From Sinotaia quadrata (taxonomy: Eukaryota > Mollusca > Gastropoda > Architaenioglossa > Viviparidae), in the NCBI GenBank assembly GCA_028829895.1, contig CM054182.1, positions 61,473,379-61,537,378 on the forward strand: DNA of 64,000 nucleotides, given 5' to 3'. Below, one piece after another: positions 23,936 to 36,300 of the stretch. Within the stretch, counting starts at the first letter, position 1. The number at the start of each line of letters is the position of its first letter. The position numbers and the translations under genes are program-made. Below the pieces are notes generated by a model, which made no database searches, was not told the DNA's origin, and saw nothing but the letters and a program-made list of their open reading frames with translations.

Positions 23936-26202
23936 TCACAACCATGAGAGCGCAGCATGGATTCCAAGCTAAACTTTTAACGCTCGTCAGGGGTTGAATG
24001 AGGTTAAATCTGTAAATACCAGGCACCTTATTTTGGTTCCTATAGATGATCTCATTCTTTTCAACCAAATGGTGCCGATGAAAAAAGCACGAACGAGTAT
24101 TCATTTGTTTTCATGTGTTTGTTAAACAGTTTATTTATTTATTAATTTGTTATTGTTGCAAATGGATTGATTCATTGACTTTGTAGGTTTTTCTTTTTAA
24201 AAAGTGCCAACTTCTGAACACGATATGTTTGATACTTAGCTATTGTTTCTATTATAAATATTATTATTATTATTATTATTATTATTTTAGCCAGTGTGAT
24301 ATCACTCTTGTCTGAGCTAAATTACTGTATGGTGTCTGTGACGTCAGATTGTTAGGAGAAGCCGCGTGGGGAACAACGCAAGCCTCTAGAACGAGGGGAG
24401 CTTTATGTTAACTCTCTGCTCCCTCTGCACTTTTTCCAACCCGCTTATATTTACACTCTCACACACTTTGTATATTTTCACACACGAATAACATACACAG
24501 ATACTCATGTACACACATACACACATATTACACTTATTTACAAACACGCATGCACCACAAATCCACATTTGTGTCGATTTTTTTATTTGGAGGGGTGGGT
24601 GGAATTATTACCTTCCTTTCAAAAATCTGTTACATAAAGTTTATTTTAAAAAAAATCAAATTGAGTCTATTGTAAACAAAAGAAATTTGCAGTAAAATGA
24701 AGATGCAAACAAGTGAGCAAACAAACAAAAATAAAAGAAATACTTAGCAAAAAAAAAAAAACCAAGCAAGCAAATAAACAAACAAGACAGCATGTAGGAC
24801 TAACTAAATTGTGAGCAAGTTATGAAAATACTACCAACCAATAAATCACCTAGGATAGTTTTGAAGTTGTAAACTCATCGGTGAAGGAAATCCATGTTTT
24901 GCAATAAATACTCCTTCACCCCTTTCATTACCATTACCACTGAAACCCTGTGGAAGTGACATTACAAAATTTGCATAATTGCTGCTTACTACTAAAACTT
25001 TCTTAAATTCAGCATGTCGATGTCACTTAACTACGCTTCAATAAATAATTTTAAAAAGAACAAATACTCGTTCTAATTTAAATCTTATTTCACATTTATC
25101 AGTAGCGATGTAAAAAATAGTATGATTACTGAAATATTATGTTTACATTAAAAAAAAAATTCCAACAGAATTGCCATTCTAAGGAACACGGACGTTAACA
25201 AAATGCTCCCGATAAAACCACTCTACCTTATTTAAGTAAGAGTTATCTCCCTCTCCACAACATTCTCTCATTTTGAAAGCCACACAGGGAGAAAGCGTGT
25301 AAGGCGTCCTGTTTCCACCACGTGGTCTCCAGTGCCTCATTACCACCACGACCTTGACAGTCGAAAACAGTTTAGCAAAACTAGATTTTTCCGGATTATT
25401 TTGTGTACCACACGCATCTCCCTCAGACCACATGTGATGTTCAATATTTGCCTGTTTTTTTTATATCAGTTTAAAGAACTTGTATTTCCTTGTTCGGATT
25501 TGCATAGCTATCGTCTGTATCTTTACAATAGATCCCTTTTACTGTGCATAGATAGAAAGCATACATTGAAATGCTTCAGTAGATAATTTAATACTACATG
25601 TATAGTAGATATTTTTTTTAAAAAGCTTTTTGGCACAATAAAATAGTTTACGTGAACAAAACCTTGCTATGCCCATTCCTTTTTTCTAATTTAATAAACT
25701 TAAATAGAATGGTTATTAAATTATACAAGCCAGGGCAACGATATTTTGGTGTACTTAGTTCTAATTTCAGCATTACAACTGTTTAACTATACCTTCTCGT
25801 AATTTTAAAATATTAGGTTTGTTACAAAAAGACAAAACTAAAACAAAAATTTTTAATTTTTTAATTTTTAGACTGCAACGATAACGAAACAAAGAAACAA
25901 ATCGAGGTTAGGATTCGATCTATACTTCAGTATAAACGTCATTTTGTTTGAATTAAAAGATTTTCGGGTTTTTTCAGTGTCTTGAAATCACAGTGTATAC
26001 ACTTTCACGGATTTGCATTCATTAGTAAACTGTAATAGAAAAAAATCAGTTCATGGGTTACCGCATTTATTTTAATGTTTTTCTTTTGATTTCAAGATAT
26101 CAATAAAGATACAGCTGCAAACAGATACTTATGACTTAATATAATTATAGTATTCTAACTGTACACAATCTTATTTTGAGAAGTGCTTGTAGTCACCAGT
26201 AA
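23936..26202. other. Intergenic with small simple repeats
   Basis: No gene supported. It contains an (ATT)n run at about 24260-24287, TGACGTCA at 24339-24346, an A-rich patch near 24720-24780 and AGTTATCTCCCT at 25241-25252. The region 25180-25430 is less AT-rich and holds an 84-codon minus-strand frame with no recognisable domain. Confidence 0.5.
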
Positions 26203-26217
26203 ATACACACACACACA

Positions 26218-26266
<49 letters not shown>
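26203..26266. repeat. (CA)n with CACG block
   Basis: CA tract containing a (CACG)n-type block at about 26215-26240. Confidence 0.95.
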
Positions 26267-26267
<1 letters not shown>

Positions 26268-26311
26268 AAACTACATTCCGCCTCTACCTTCCTAACAGTC
26301 TAGCCGTCGTT

Positions 26312-26381
<70 letters not shown>

Positions 26382-26391
26382 CTATCTATCT
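26312..26391. repeat. (TATC)n microsatellite
   Basis: Tetranucleotide run with one TC insertion near its end; the same motif as the tract at 3131-3330. Confidence 0.96.
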
Positions 26392-27180
26392 TATTCATAT
26401 AGTCTAGCTTTCGTAATGGAAGAAGTTGAATTCCTTTCAGATCGACTATGACGTCACGAGAGGAAGCTGGTGATTCGTCTTAATCACAATGTTCACATGT
26501 ATACATATTTATGAGCGCTGAGATGGATCTTATGCGGGGGAAACGAAATCGAACTTTAGCACATTTCCGGTCCATCTGCTTTATTTTAACCAGTCAGCAC
26601 CTGGTTTCATGTCCAATATTGTCTGCTAGAATTGTTTACCACGGTAATAATTGACACCTTTCCAACCAGCTTTTAACATTTCACTCCCACCTCACCTCTA
26701 GGCTGTATTCATCACAATTTTCATTTTTTTCTGACATTGGTTATCTTATCGTAAAATGGATGAAAAAATGTTGTTTTGTCCTTGTACTGAGTGACACCTG
26801 ACTTTAGGATCAACCTCGATTTTGTTTTTGGTGGAGTTATAACACCACCACCCCGGGCAAACTGAGACTTTTGCTAGTACTCAGGTAAAGTTGCAAACAA
26901 GAGACAGAATTCAATATTCGTGTATACGGAATCGTTAGCACAGATTGAAAAATCGTTTTAGATCCAGGCGCTACACTAGACTGAAATATCAACATACATG
27001 TTGATTGAATAAGTAGTACATAATAGAAAGACGTTAGCTATGAAATTAACTATGATATAGTAACATATCAATATAGCTGGAGTCTTTAATACACATTGGG
27101 GAGAAAAAAGCATAATAGATTGACTATTGCACTGAATTTAAATCTCACTATAGTTTAACGTACTGACAAGAATTGACCTA
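26392..27180. other. Intergenic, nothing recognised
   Basis: No gene or array. TGACGTCA occurs at 26449-26456. Confidence 0.5.
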
Positions 27181-27534
27181 ACACTTTACAGGTCATACCA
27201 AACTTATAAATTGCTGACCAGTGTTGATTAACATATCAGTATAGTCTAATACAAACAATTTAGAGTTGATAAACTGTTGACCAGTACTGATTAACATATC
27301 AATACAGACTAATATAAAAATGAATAATTGTTGACTGAACAGTACAGATTTAACATCAGCAGGGTCACTGGTGCACTCGGTCAAAATATAAAATGATTCA
27401 CTGTTGTTGACCGGCAAACAGTCTAAACTAAATACAGACAATGGGGAGACATCAGCATAAAGTGACATACCAATATACATTGGTACACCAGTGGGCCCTA
27501 TACTCTGTGACGTGACGCGATAAAGTGACATATC
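27181..27534. repeat. Degenerate minisatellite
   Basis: Diverged copies with TTGACCAGT, GATTAACATATCA and TAGTCTAATA, grading into the 58-bp array that follows. Confidence 0.7.
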
Positions 27535-27815
27535 AACACACTGATATTGACTGTAAGAGAAGTTGGCATGCCAACACACACATTGATATTGATGTGATAA
27601 GAGAAGTTGGGCTACCAGCATGCACTGATACACTAACACATTGATATTGATGTGATAAGAGAAGTTGGGCTACCAGCATGCACTGATACACTAACACATT
27701 GATATTGATGTGATAAGAGAAGTTGGGCTACCAGCATGCACTGATACACTAACACACTGATATTGATGTGATAAGAGAAGTTGGGCTACCAGCATGCACT
27801 GATACACTAACACTA
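27535..27815. repeat. Minisatellite, 58-bp unit, about 4.7 copies
   Basis: Units contain TGATATTGATGTGATAAG, AGAAGTTGGGCTACCAGC and CACTGATACACTAACAC at exact 58-bp spacing. The 5' copies are shorter and diverged. Confidence 0.95.
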
Positions 27816-28682
27816 GCTGTGACATGACGAGAAAATACTTCCTCTCCAATAAATTAATTCCTTAGAGATCAAGCGGAAACCGGTAAAAAGATTGATGTTC
27901 TGTTAACTTTCCAGTGATCGCACCTTACCGTCTATTCAACCACTTGCCCACGAACGGTCAGCGCTTATTTAATTGCATCTCCTAGTGCAGGCGTACTTGT
28001 AATATTTAGCCAATATAAATAGTTCTATTCAACCACGTGACTATTATATTGCCCGATAGACGCCATGCTTTGCGCATGTAGAGCAGCGCTGTAAATCCCA
28101 CAAAACGGCATATAACTCTGTTGCTCTCTTAATCGAAAAGCGTCCCCCCCTCCCCTTCCTCCCTTTCAAGTCTCGTCAGACGGAAGTGGTCCATTTGAAA
28201 CACCCTGACAACTTTAGTGTGCTGGAGCTATGTGGACTGCATGTTGAGATGTTAATTATTAAGATAATTAATTAAAATAATAATATAATCTCCTTCCCAC
28301 ACCACTCAGATGTATTATAATAATTTGGCACACCATTTGCATAGGCTGATTGACAACATTTAGAATTAATGACATTAATAAAAGACTCACTAAATAGAAT
28401 GAAATACCTTTTGCAGAGTGACCCCACACCCAGTCCAGATTGATACACCAGTCCATATTGACAAACAGGTTATGACTGACCACCAGCTCAGATTGACATA
28501 CCAGTTTGGACTAACACACCAGCTCAGACTGACACACGAGAGTGAAATACCATAAACGAGCTCATGATCTATATATATTATGGGATGAAAGAGGATATCT
28601 CGCTCAGCTAATCTAAATTATTAGAGAAATAATTACTGAGTGTGAGGAAGCCATAAATGACTTTTAGAAATGTATATTCGTC

Positions 28683-28684
<2 letters not shown>
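27816..28684. other. Intergenic, nothing recognised
   Basis: No gene. A pyrimidine-rich stretch lies near 28143-28170, and loose echoes of the CCAGTNNNGATTGACA type occur at 28435-28530. Confidence 0.45.

Positions 28685-28759
<75 letters not shown>
28685..28759. repeat. (GA)n microsatellite
   Basis: Pure GA tract of about 74 bp. Confidence 0.98.
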
Positions 28760-28761
<2 letters not shown>

Positions 28762-29351
28762 CACATGGTACAATAGTAACTTGCATTTCCAACAAACTCA
28801 TTGACAGGTGAACGACAGTAATTTTGTCATAATTTCACACAATGAATGAACAAGCTAGGACACCAGTTAACAGCTACATATGGGACTGTGATCATGCAGT
28901 AATATATCTGTGTGTATGTGTGTGCGCGCGTAAAAGAATATATATCTTTGGAAAATCAATGGAGATTTAATTACCGGATGTAAGAAAAAACCAGCTTTCT
29001 GTTTACAAAATAAATAATGCTCTGTTCATATAGACAAAGTTAATCAACAATGAGATAAGACAGACATGGTAAAGCAAAATCAACACAATAACCCACCATC
29101 GTATAGATTATATAGAACAACAGCACAAAACAAAACAAAAAATTCTTCAATAAATATATACAGTCTGAACAAAGAACCTTAAAACAAATCCTAATTGAAA
29201 ATGAAAGGAATGCCATGATGAAAATGTTTATCTCAAACATAAATAAAACACACTAAAAATTAAAAAACTGGCGGAAAAAGAAAACATGTAAAAGCACATA
29301 ATGTAAGTTAAAAAGCTGGTAATTACTAAAGATGGAGTCTTGCTTTTGTTT
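28760..29351. other. AT-rich intergenic
   Basis: No gene. The 66-codon minus-strand frame here is hydrophobic low-complexity and unsupported. Confidence 0.45.
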
Positions 29352-29504
29352 AGCTCTAGTGAACTTTCTCATTTAGACATTCGTGAATTTAGAGGACTAG
29401 AGACTAGAATGGCTAGATCAACAATTTAGCTCTAGTGAACTGTTCTCATTTAGACATTCGTGAATTTAGAGGCCTAGACACTAGAATGACTAGATCAACA
29501 GTTT
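29352..29504. repeat. Tandem duplication, about 75 bp, 2 copies
   Basis: Two copies with TTTAGCTCTAGTGAACT, CATTTAGACATTCGTGAATT and GACTAGATCAACA, differing at a few bases. Confidence 0.92.
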
Positions 29505-29729
29505 GTCGAGGACAGCATGTCAAGTATCGCTTAAAGTAACACAAACGCCAAAGATTCAGTGCGTACCACTTTCTACAGCATTACGACACAACAACTTGAC
29601 AAGTACTCTGTCATTCATACTGATGTCAGTCACCATCCTTATTATTTACTGGTATCTTATTTGTAGCATTGGGAATTTATTATTTGAAGTTTGGCTATTT
29701 GCTATTTGTAGATTATTCTTTGTGTGTTG

Positions 29730-30115
29730 ATGCAGTTGCCGATTTGGGGACGATTCCTGCCATGTACCTGTTACGCTGCACAGGATTGGGAAAGGCGGCC
29801 GTCAGATCTAGGCGTCTTCAAGAGGGGCTCTGGCTAAACTCTAGACCCCTCTCTGGCTGTGCCTGAGGCTCTACCAGGAAGCCAGAAGGGAGGAAAACCA
29901 CCAGCCAAGTTGGCGGCCAGAATCTTCTGTCGGACGCTATCAGAGATGTTAGGCTTGGGAAGCTAATGCCGTGTTCAGTGAAGCATGCCGCGACCGATGG
30001 TATCGGTACCGTCGATAGAACCCCTCATCACAAGATAACTAACTCCCTTGGGGGCTGGCTGAAGTTCGTCGAGCTGCTCAAATTCTGTTTCTACCAAGTT
30101 GCTGTCAACGTCTGA
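29730..30115. other. GC-richer island of unknown nature
   Basis: About 385 bp clearly richer in G and C than the flanks, with no sustained open frame. The longest frame stops at 29866. It could be a fragment of a dispersed element or a non-coding exon, and nothing in it identifies which. Confidence 0.4.
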
Positions 30116-31232
30116 AGAGCCAGTCTGTTTGTCTACGTGCCTTTAGTTAAAGGTCTGTAATTGAGCGGTAATTGTGGTTGTCTTTAATGTAGCCGTAGTT
30201 TCCACTTGTTAAAGATTATGAATGATAACTGTAATAGTCTCTCGAGATGAGAGTTACTTATTAATCTCGCTATTGTATAGTTTACAAGGTTGTCACCTGA
30301 TCTGATTCAACTAGCACAGAATTCGTTTGTCTGTTTGTTGAAGAAGGTGAGAATAGAGTATAGGAGGACATGATGACGAGTTTACTGTATATAATTAGTT
30401 TCATTTTTACGCATGTCATTACAGTTGAGCATTTTAAGAATGAATGAGTTTTCTTGTGTTTTTTGGTGGTCTTGTATTATTATTGAGATTATTTTAACTT
30501 AAGCTCGGAGAACTGTTTCTTTGTTTGATGACAAGCATTGTACATATGACGTAAGACAGTGGCAACATTAAGGAACATTGGCATGCAGTCTGATTCCGGA
30601 ACTGAAAGTAAAGCACGAGATAGAGTTGTAGATGAAATGTTATTTGATTGATATTTTCTAATTATATTTTTGTAGGCATTATCTACCATTTTAACCTTTA
30701 CAAGTGTTGTAGAATTTGTAGTGTGTTTGATATGTTCTTGTGCTTTGTAACTTAGAATTTACGTTTCATATATGTTAAAGAGTTGCGTTTATTGACTTGA
30801 TTAAATATTTTATCATTTACTCTCAATCTTGATTGCATAATCTTAGGCAGAGGTGGGGGATGAGCCACTGATACATAACAGGTAGATTTTGGAAGAAGAT
30901 CTCCCCCACCCCGAAGAGTGTCTAGCCTGTAAGTTGAGGATTACACATATTGCTATTAAATACAAAAAATAATTTAATTTTAAGTCTTTACCCGTCAGAG
31001 CGCCTGGCGGGGCTAGCGCCTATCACCCAGTTTAAACTTACAAAAAGTGTTCTTTGACATACGTGCGCGCGCGCGCGCGTGAATGAATATAAACTCATGA
31101 CCTCATTCAAATTTGCCGTCATAAATATTATTTTATTTTTATGAAAACAAAACAACAACAGAAAGATAGCCATGCAAACGTAATTTCTTTTTTCAATTTT
31201 ACAATGGCAGGAACTCGTTTTGCCTTGTAGTG
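30116..31232. other. AT-rich intergenic with a CG alternation
   Basis: No gene. A pure (GC)n alternation lies at 31064-31079, unusual in this AT-rich context. Confidence 0.5.
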
Positions 31233-31778
31233 TTGCAGTCACTGTCTAAGAGCCAATGTTGCAGTTACTGTCTAAGAGCCAATGTTGCAGTTACTGTCTA
31301 AGAGCCAATGTTGCAGTTACTGTCTAAGAGCCAATGTTGCAGTTACTGTCTAAGAGCCAATGTTGTAGTTACTGTCTAAGAGCCAATGTTGCAGTTACTG
31401 TCTAAGAGCCAATGTTGTAGTTACTGTCTAAGAGCCAATGTTGCAGTTACTGTCTAAGAGCCAATGTTGCAGTTACTGTCTAAGAGCCAATGTTGCAGTT
31501 ACTGTCTAAGAGCCAATGTTGCAGTTACTGTCTAAGAGCCAATGTTGCAGTTACTGTCTAAGAGCCAATGTTGCAGTTACTGTCTAAGAGCCAATGTTGT
31601 AGTTACTGTCTAAGAGCCAATGTTGCAGTTACTGTCTAAGAGCCAATGTTGCAGTTACTGTCTAAGAGCCAATGTTGTAGTTACTGTCTAAGAGCCAATG
31701 TTGCAGTTACTGTCTAAGAGCCAATGTTGCAGTTACTGTCTAAGAGCCAATGTTGCAGTTACTGTCTAAGAGCCAATG
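31233..31778. repeat. Minisatellite, 26-bp unit, exactly 21 copies
   Basis: Units read TTGCAGTTACTGTCTAAGAG then CCAATG, with perfect 26-bp phasing from 31233. The array is extremely homogeneous. The only differences seen are TTGTAG for TTGCAG in copies 6, 8, 15 and 18, and TCAC for TTAC in copy 1. A degenerate GTCTAAGAG echo sits at 31818. Confidence 0.98.
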
Positions 31779-32944
31779 TTTGGAACTGCGCGGAGGAAGA
31801 GGAATCGTTTGACGATGTCTAAGAGTTAGTAAGGGGATATCCATAAATAGGAAAGGGATTTAAAGGGGCCCTTGGGGTCGACAAGCCTGAACTCAGTCGT
31901 AGGCCGACAAGGTTATCGAGTCCATCCCTAGCGTGAGATTGACCCCTGCCAGGAAGAATTCCAGTCAACCTCACTAGTGCACACAGAAGGTATCGGCATT
32001 GATGAAATGATAAAGAAAGCAATCAGTGAACACAAAACTATTTCTGTACCAAAAGTATAAATGATTGTAATGCAAACACATTCCAGAATTCCTTAAACAT
32101 AGTTTCAATTTTCTTGTATTTAAATCTAAGTATTATGTATCTCGTATTCGAGGCATTCTCTTTATCTTGACTTGCATTTAAACTGCGGTGTGTGTCCAGA
32201 CCTCGAAGGTCAAATGTCGTCTGAGAGTCTCAACCGACAGACCCGACCTTCGTGTACAAAATATGTCAGGCCCGCCGGGTTGTGTAAACAGAATCCGGGT
32301 GAAAAATTCGAATCACGTGAATAAATATTTCTACTACATGTACTATTTGACTTGTCGTTAGGCTTTAAGGAGTGATTGGTATCTAAACGGGATACAAGAA
32401 ACGCCACTTTCCCTTAATTACCATGGTCTTTCAAAGCAAATATGTTCAGGCGTGCAAACACGACCTACATACTTGTTTCAAGGTACCGAGGTCGTTTGGT
32501 GTGCAAAGTTGTTAGGAGAATGGAAGACAAACAAAACTTAATAATCAGCCTTTAACAGCGTGTATGAGCGCGTGCGTTAAAGTATATATGAGCGTGTGTG
32601 TGTGTGTGTGTTGGGATGAGTTTTCTAGGTTGATGTGCGATAGTAATACATTCAAGAATTCAGATGAACTCGTAGGAGATCAGTTATTTATGTATGTGTG
32701 TGTACACTTTTGATGACGTAATAAATTAATGATGCAAAAGCTTTCGTAGTTGATCAATGACACATTATGCACGTCTTCCTTTCTAGAAGAATTTAGTCTA
32801 GAGTTAGGGTTAGAATTCAAGTTTGTTAGACATAGCGTGTGGTTTCAGTCTTTTCAACAACCAATAGAACTTTGACGATAGAATAACACGCTTTAAAAAA
32901 CAGAGTCATTTATAAGTAATTTCACAGTCCGATTTGCATGTTTA
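31779..32944. other. Intergenic, nothing certain
   Basis: 31795-32000 and 32190-32300 are less AT-rich and could be old transposon fragments, but no frame carries a recognisable domain. A short (GT)n run lies at about 32595-32612. Confidence 0.45.
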
Positions 32945-32955
32945 TTCTCTCTTTC

Positions 32956-33030
<75 letters not shown>
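32945..33030. repeat. (CT)n(CA)n compound microsatellite
   Basis: A CT tract passes directly into a CA tract, the same junction type as in the composite array near 13180. Confidence 0.96.
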
Positions 33031-33033
<3 letters not shown>

Positions 33034-33804
33034 TAAAGTCTCCTTCGCGCAAGACATCTACACAACGATGTACAACTACCCTGAAATTCTGAATTAAAAG
33101 AATGATGATAATCATAATTTCTCAGCCTGTGTATCACGACGGTTGTAAATATTTATGTCTAAACTCCAACGGTAATGTAATGGTGACTGGTTAACATTTA
33201 GTCACAACCCGACTCTCTATAGAGTCTGTATTTTTAAACTGAAACTCGTTCTTTGAAAGTGTGAATCGCGTGTTCAGAAAAAGGCAACTTCATCAAGAGT
33301 TATGCACCCTGATAACTGGTGCTTGGAGTATCATTTTATTTTATACCCTTACAACATATTCTTCATGCATTACTGATTTCTCTCACCCCGCGGAAAAACT
33401 ATATTGCAAATAAACAAAGCAAACCGACTAGCAGAACTATTCGTTAAGTTCATTATTTTCTTGGGGGTGGGCGGGTGAACTGCGCAGAGAGGAAGTCTTT
33501 ACTCGGTCACTGGGTCAGTGAGTTGACCAGTAGGTCATCTTGTGGAAGCGTTCGATAGTGACAGACTGTCAAGTGACTAAGTGAAGGATAAAATCGGTGC
33601 CAGCGCACGAAACCGCAAGGATAAAAGAAAAGTACTTTATTTTCAGAGTAACTGGTGCCCTTCCTTGCCTCCTAGCAACAGGGCCCGTAAGTCCCGTCCT
33701 CGTGCCAAGCGTGATAGCGAGAGAGTTTATAGAACTTTGTAGTGTGTGAGATTGAACATTAGATTCTAAAAGTCTGTTTTCTTTCATTTGTTAAATTAAA
33801 AAAA

Positions 33805-33842
<38 letters not shown>

Positions 33843-34465
33843 CCACAAACATGCACGCAACAAACAATCTAGTTCAATAAACTTTAGGTGTTTCTTTGCA
33901 TGTTTGTTGTCTTTTTAATTTTTATTTTCTTAAGTATATACCAGTTAGATTGCGAATTGGACTTTGTTGCTTTGTGCTTAATTTGAAATTGAATGTTTTT
34001 CGACCTGCTTTGGAAATCTCCTTCCTTTGAGATATTTAATAAAACTTCGTCCACCAACCTTCTCACAACCAAGTATTACCTACTTTCTAATAAGTTGATT
34101 AGATGTTTTGTTTTATCACTCATTAGCGTCTCCATTTTTATCTTTTCCTAACTGTGCTGCAGCAAAAGATTAAAAAAAAAACAACAACCGTAAAGCCGTT
34201 TGGCATTTGCATAAGAGAGCTGATCGACAATTTCATTAACAGACATTCGGAAACGAGCTTAGCCTACATGTGATGAAGTAATGGAAAGTTAAATTCTTCA
34301 GTGTGTAATTTCTGTTCCTTTATGTCGCCTAGCAAGAATGAATTTAGCCTTCGTGAAATGGAAAGTTATGGGGAGTTAAATTCCTGTTTGTACGTAACTG
34401 TGTGTTTCATACAGTCCAGCAAAGATAATGGTTTTGTCGATGTCGAAATGGTGTGTGCATATTTA
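33031..34465. other. Intergenic with a (CA)n tract
   Basis: No gene. A (CA)n run lies at about 33806-33841. Short minus-strand frames at 33569-33787 and 33884-34072 have no recognisable domain. Confidence 0.5.
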
Positions 34466-34545
34466 AGTTTTGTGTGTGTCTGTGTGTGTGTGTATGTGTG
34501 TGTGTGAGAGAGAGTGAGACAGAGACAGACAGACAGACAGACAAG
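34466..34545. repeat. (TG)n(GA)n(GACA)n simple repeat
   Basis: An interrupted TG tract followed by GAGA and a short GACA run. Confidence 0.9.
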
Positions 34546-34635
34546 TGAGAAGGTGTTTGTGGCTCGATGTTCAGAAATTTGTGCTGCAATAATAGATCTG
34601 CATGCAAATCACACAACTAGCACAATTCTGCAACA

Positions 34636-34729
34636 CTTTCCCTTACGCTTGCGTAAAATTCATCATCAAACTGACTTCAATTGTATTTTCCCTCACGCTT
34701 GGGTAAAATTCATCATCAAACTGACTTCA
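34636..34729. repeat. Tandem duplication, 50-bp period, 2 copies
   Basis: Two copies around AAAATTCATCATCAAACTG with 50-bp spacing and two or three differences. Confidence 0.88.
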
Positions 34730-35835
34730 TTCGTACTTTCTACGAGGCACAGTTAGGCTTCCTACTAAGTTCGCACTATCAACCCAGAAACGTTCGGAAT
34801 GCGGGCATGGACGATTTTGAACGATTCATTCCAGGTGCTCGTGCGCTAGTGGATCAAGCCCAAACGATCTTGTAATCACTGTCACATCAAAGACGCAGAT
34901 CAGCTCCAAACGACAGCAGACGACTTCATCCCATCTAACAATCGCAAAAGTCCAGCTTGGAAACAACACGCCCTTAGGCTATGAAGAGAGCTCTACTGTT
35001 GACCAAGAGACGCTGACGACAAAAAGGAAGCGAGAAAAAAATTCTTAAGAGATAGCAAGAAAAATCTAGAGCTGTTTTCCATCATCGTCAAGGAACTTTA
35101 TAACGTGGAGTCGTAAGAGAGATGATAATAAAAATTGTTTATTTTAAAAATGAACCCAATAATCAAGCAAATCGGGATAGTGGACATTATTGCTGTTTGT
35201 TGTTTAAAATTGAAATTTGCGCATGTGTCAGACGTGTTCTTACTGAAGTACTTGAAAAAATGTTATCTTTCCCAAAAGGTCAAGTTTAAAAAAGCAACAA
35301 TACACCCGAACAGGCCAACACAGTTTTATTTAGTATTACTTAGGGACGACGTTTATTAAGATACAACTCTACATTGCTTCAGTTATAACCATTACAGGCA
35401 ATACCAAATGTAGAGACTTAATTTCATAAACTGCCCAGCTGCCGCTTTCGCCTTTAATGCAAATTCTACCGCTACTTCTAATACTGGTAAAACTAATATT
35501 GCTACTTCTAATACTGGTAAAACTGGATGGAGTGTAGGGGGCGCTTCCGGCTAAAAGCTAGAGTAACATGGGGGCTTCATAATGGATAAGCTGGTGGTAG
35601 AGCCTTTTTAGGGGAGTATTCGCTATTTTGCGTAGCCGTAGATGTATGCCAGGACAGGGTTATTCTTCAGTGTTCAATAAAATACTAGGAATTCACTCTG
35701 CGGAGAGTGCAATGGGTACTTTACCAGACTTCATCCACAAGCTGGGAGGTTACAAAAATTATCGTAAGTGTGGAGATAATAATTTTCTCGTAATTAAAAG
35801 AAGCCCTCTCGATAGCATAAAACTCCTGTTGCAAG
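34730..35835. other. Intergenic, possible decayed sequence
   Basis: 34740-35110 is less AT-rich, with several short open segments broken by stops. It may be an old transposon or gene remnant, not identifiable by eye. A 31-bp direct duplication around CTTCTAATACTGGTAAAACT lies at about 35463-35526. Confidence 0.45.
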
Positions 35836-36300
35836 TAGTAGTAGTAGTAGTAGTAATAGAAATGGTGGTAGTAGTAGTAGTAGTAGTAGAGAAGCACAAA
35901 TAATATTCCAAGTGCTACAGTACTGGAACTACTACTGTTACTCTGCTGCTGCGACCCCTATTTTTACTGTTACTATCACTGCTACTACTACTTCTGAAAG
36001 TATTATTACTACTACTTCTGCTACTACACTACTACCGCTGCTATTACTACTGTTACTATTGCTATTACTACTATTACTTCTGTTACTATTATTATTGCTA
36101 TTACTGCTCTGCTACTTCTACTGCTCTCTAATACTGCTGTTACTACTTCTGCTACTAATTTACTACTACTGCTTCTATTTCTACTACTGGTATTATTATT
36201 GTCGCTATTAATATAACTACTAATACTACTGCTGCTACTAATTCTACTACTACTACTGTTAATACTACTACTGTTGTTGCTATTGTTACTATTACTGCAT
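35836..36300. repeat. Trinucleotide-rich tract: (GTA)n then CTA/CTG/ATT mixture
   Basis: A GTA run at 35838-35890 is followed by about 390 bp of CTA, CTG, ATT and TTC triplets. Because the period is three, long frames stay open, including a poly-Leu one; these are not genes. Confidence 0.92.

Noticed and set aside
25179..25433. 84-codon minus-strand frame in less AT-rich sequence
   Set aside because: No domain or splice partner, and an equal-sized frame on the other strand overlaps it.
31233..31778. CRISPR-like regular repeats
   Set aside because: Repeats are head-to-tail with no unique spacers, in eukaryotic DNA; this is a minisatellite.
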